This document shows positions 4,869 through 5,984 of a DNA stretch of 5,984 nt, piece by piece. The DNA lies in NCBI GenBank assembly GCA_002332795.1, contig DDBP01000051.1:1-5984 (forward strand), read 5' to 3'. The notes beneath the pieces were generated by a model that did not search any database, had not been told where the DNA came from, and worked only from the letters and a program-made list of their open reading frames with translations. Position 1 is the first letter of the stretch. Each line of letters opens with the position of its first letter. A program made the translations under genes and the position numbers. This stretch comes from Anaerolineales bacterium UBA2029. GTDB taxonomy: Bacteria; Chloroflexota; Anaerolineae; Aggregatilineales; Aggregatilineaceae.

Positions 4869-5984
4869 ATGTCTGACAAGCGATTCTTGAGAATGGTGTA
4901 TTTCGTCTTGATTGGCGTGATGCTGATCGGCCTGATCGGCACTGCGCCCAGCTCCTCCGCGCAGGAAAAGAAACTTCGTTTCGGGGCGATCATCAAGACC
5001 GAGATCAATGAGTTCTGGCAGGCAATGGCTGCCGGTTACCGCTTCGCTGCCGAGCGTTATGGGGTTGAGGTCGAGGTGGGTTCGGTGGCCACCGAAGCAG
5101 ATACCACCCAGCAACTGGCCCTGCTGGAGTCCTACCTTGACCAGGGCTTCGATGCCCTGCTGGTCTCGCCCATCACCCCCACCAACCTCAACTCGGCCCT
5201 GGCCCTGGCCACCGAGCGCGGCATCCCCATCATCAACGTGGACGAGTTGATCCCTCCCGACGCCGCCAAAGAAGCGGGCATCAACATCGCCATGCGCATC
5301 GCCTCCAACAACTATCAGGCCGGGCAACTGGCCGGGCAGTACGTCCTGGATCACCTCCAGCCGGGCGATAAGGTCGCCATCATCGAGGGCATCGCCGGCA
5401 ACGTCTCCGGCCAGGACCGCCGCGATGGCTTCTACGACACCGTCAGCGCCACCCTCAACGTCGTCGCCAGTCAGCCCGCCGACTGGGACCGCTCCAAAGC
5501 CCTGGACGTCGCCACCAACATCCTGCAGGCCAACCCCGACCTCAAGGCCATCTACTGCGCCAACGACACCATGGCCCTGGGCGCGGTGCAGGCCGTCCGC
5601 GCCGCTGGCCTGGAAGGCCAGGTGATCATCCTGGGCACTGACGCCATCCCCGAAGCCCTCGACGCCGTCCGCGACGGCAGCATGGCCGGTACCGTCGCAC
5701 AGTTCCCCTTCGAGGTTGGCGTGCTGGCGGTAGAGAACGCGATCAAGCTGGTGGAAGGTCGCCCCATCCCCACGCGCATTGACGCGCCCATCCGTCTGCT
5801 GACCGCCGCTGATCTGGACAAACCCGTCCAGCCTATCCCCGATCCTGAAATCGGAGACTACCGTTTTGGGGCGATCATCAAGACCGAGATCAATGAGTTC
5901 TGGCAGGCAATGGCCGCCGGCTATCGCGACGCTGCGGAACGTTATGGGGTCGAGGTCGAGGTAGGTTCGGTGGCCACCGAAGCA
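4869..5984 (+). CDS. Tandem-domain AlsB-like sugar-binding protein, 3' partial
   Basis: The frame is open from ATG 4869 to the window end (372 codons, no stop). Residues 1-31 look like a secretory signal peptide: basic start, hydrophobic core, probable cleavage SSA|QE. There is no lipobox cysteine. Residues 37-316 form a complete type I periplasmic-binding domain. From memory it is closest to E. coli AlsB, the D-allose-binding protein, including VASQPADWDR (199-208) and AIYCANDTMALG (227-238). Residues matching known AlsB ligand contacts are present: K43, N47, F49, W50, D125, R184/R185, N232, D258, Q278. The linker 317-331 (DKPVQPIPDPEIGDY) then leads into a second start of the same domain: 332-372 repeats 37-77 with one change, F59 to D354, and retains K338, N342, F344 and W345. 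The protein should deliver allose, ribose or a like sugar to the permease encoded upstream. The tandem layout is unusual for CUT2 binding proteins; misassembly at the repeat is the main doubt. Confidence 0.88.
   Translation, partial: MSDKRFLRMVYFVLIGVMLIGLIGTAPSSSAQEKKLRFGAIIKTEINEFWQAMAAGYRFAAERYGVEVEVGSVATEADTTQQLALLESYLDQGFDALLVSPITPTNLNSALALATERGIPIINVDELIPPDAAKEAGINIAMRIASNNYQAGQLAGQYVLDHLQPGDKVAIIEGIAGNVSGQDRRDGFYDTVSATLNVVASQPADWDRSKALDVATNILQANPDLKAIYCANDTMALGAVQAVRAAGLEGQVIILGTDAIPEALDAVRDGSMAGTVAQFPFEVGVLAVENAIKLVEGRPIPTRIDAPIRLLTAADLDKPVQPIPDPEIGDYRFGAIIKTEINEFWQAMAAGYRDAAERYGVEVEVGSVATEA
4977..5099 (+). repeat. First copy of 123-bp in-frame repeat in the binding-protein gene
   Basis: It encodes residues 37-77, from RFGAIIKTEINEFW to VATEA. 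It matches 5862-5984 at 113 of 123 bases by my hand alignment. Eight of the ten differences are silent third-position changes; the other two fall in one codon (TTC versus GAC). The distance between copies is 885 bp, exactly 295 codons, so the frame is kept. This is the visible part of a whole-domain duplication. Confidence 0.93.
5862..5984 (+). repeat. Second copy of 123-bp in-frame repeat, cut by window end
   Basis: It encodes residues 332-372 and has the same sense and frame as 4977-5099. The match continues to the last base of the window, so the true repeat is longer and probably spans the full domain. The sequence before it (linker 317-331) differs from that before the first copy (signal peptide), as expected for a genuine intragenic domain duplication. 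Confidence 0.92.

Noticed and set aside
4836..5354. Minus-strand 172-codon frame over the binding-protein gene
   Set aside because: It is antisense to a clearly coding frame with a signal peptide, ribosome-binding site and AlsB-like motifs.
1..5984. CRISPR array, tRNA or rRNA genes
   Set aside because: There are no short regularly spaced repeats and no recognisable tRNA or rRNA sequence on either strand; the repeats present are IS ends, a target duplication and an in-frame domain duplication.

Overview
The window holds a complete insertion sequence on the left (194-1407) and most of a carbohydrate ABC-importer operon on the right (1738 to the end). All supported genes are on the + strand. 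Gene content fits a bacterium of moderately high GC with a sugar-scavenging lifestyle. A CUT2-type importer with its own LacI-family repressor is common in Chloroflexota, Actinomycetota and Bacillota. I lean weakly to Chloroflexota, but nothing here fixes the taxon.

Left part: bases 1-183 are AT-rich in part and contain no recognisable gene. The insertion sequence is of the ISAs1 type. It has 18-bp perfect terminal inverted repeats and is flanked by a perfect 10-bp target-site duplication (184-193 and 1408-1417). Its single transposase frame is intact except for one amber codon (396-398) where the family has tryptophan, so the copy is probably non-autonomous. About 320 bp of apparently non-coding DNA (1418-1737) separate it from the operon.

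Operon: a good sigma-70-like promoter (TTGACT, 17 bp, TATCAT; 1738-1766) is followed directly by a 24-bp imperfect palindrome centred on CG (1767-1790), where transcription should begin. This is the expected arrangement for a LacI-family repressor. The genes that follow are a single-domain sugar ABC ATPase (1817-2614), a LacI/GalR-family regulator (2646-3659), a CUT2 permease (3669-4685) and, after a 183-bp gap, a secreted sugar-binding protein (4869 to beyond 5984). In the inferred scheme the binding protein captures a sugar outside the membrane, the permease dimer carries it in, the ATPase dimer powers transport, and the LacI protein represses the operon until the sugar or a derivative appears.

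The most unusual element is the binding protein. Its first domain resembles the E. coli D-allose-binding protein AlsB and keeps the expected ligand-pocket residues. The frame does not stop there: after a short proline-containing linker it starts the same domain again. The last 41 codons of the window repeat codons 37-77 with one amino-acid change (40/41 identical; 113/123 bases). This suggests a tandem two-domain, or longer, CUT2 binding protein cut off by the window end. A repeat-induced assembly artefact is the main alternative.
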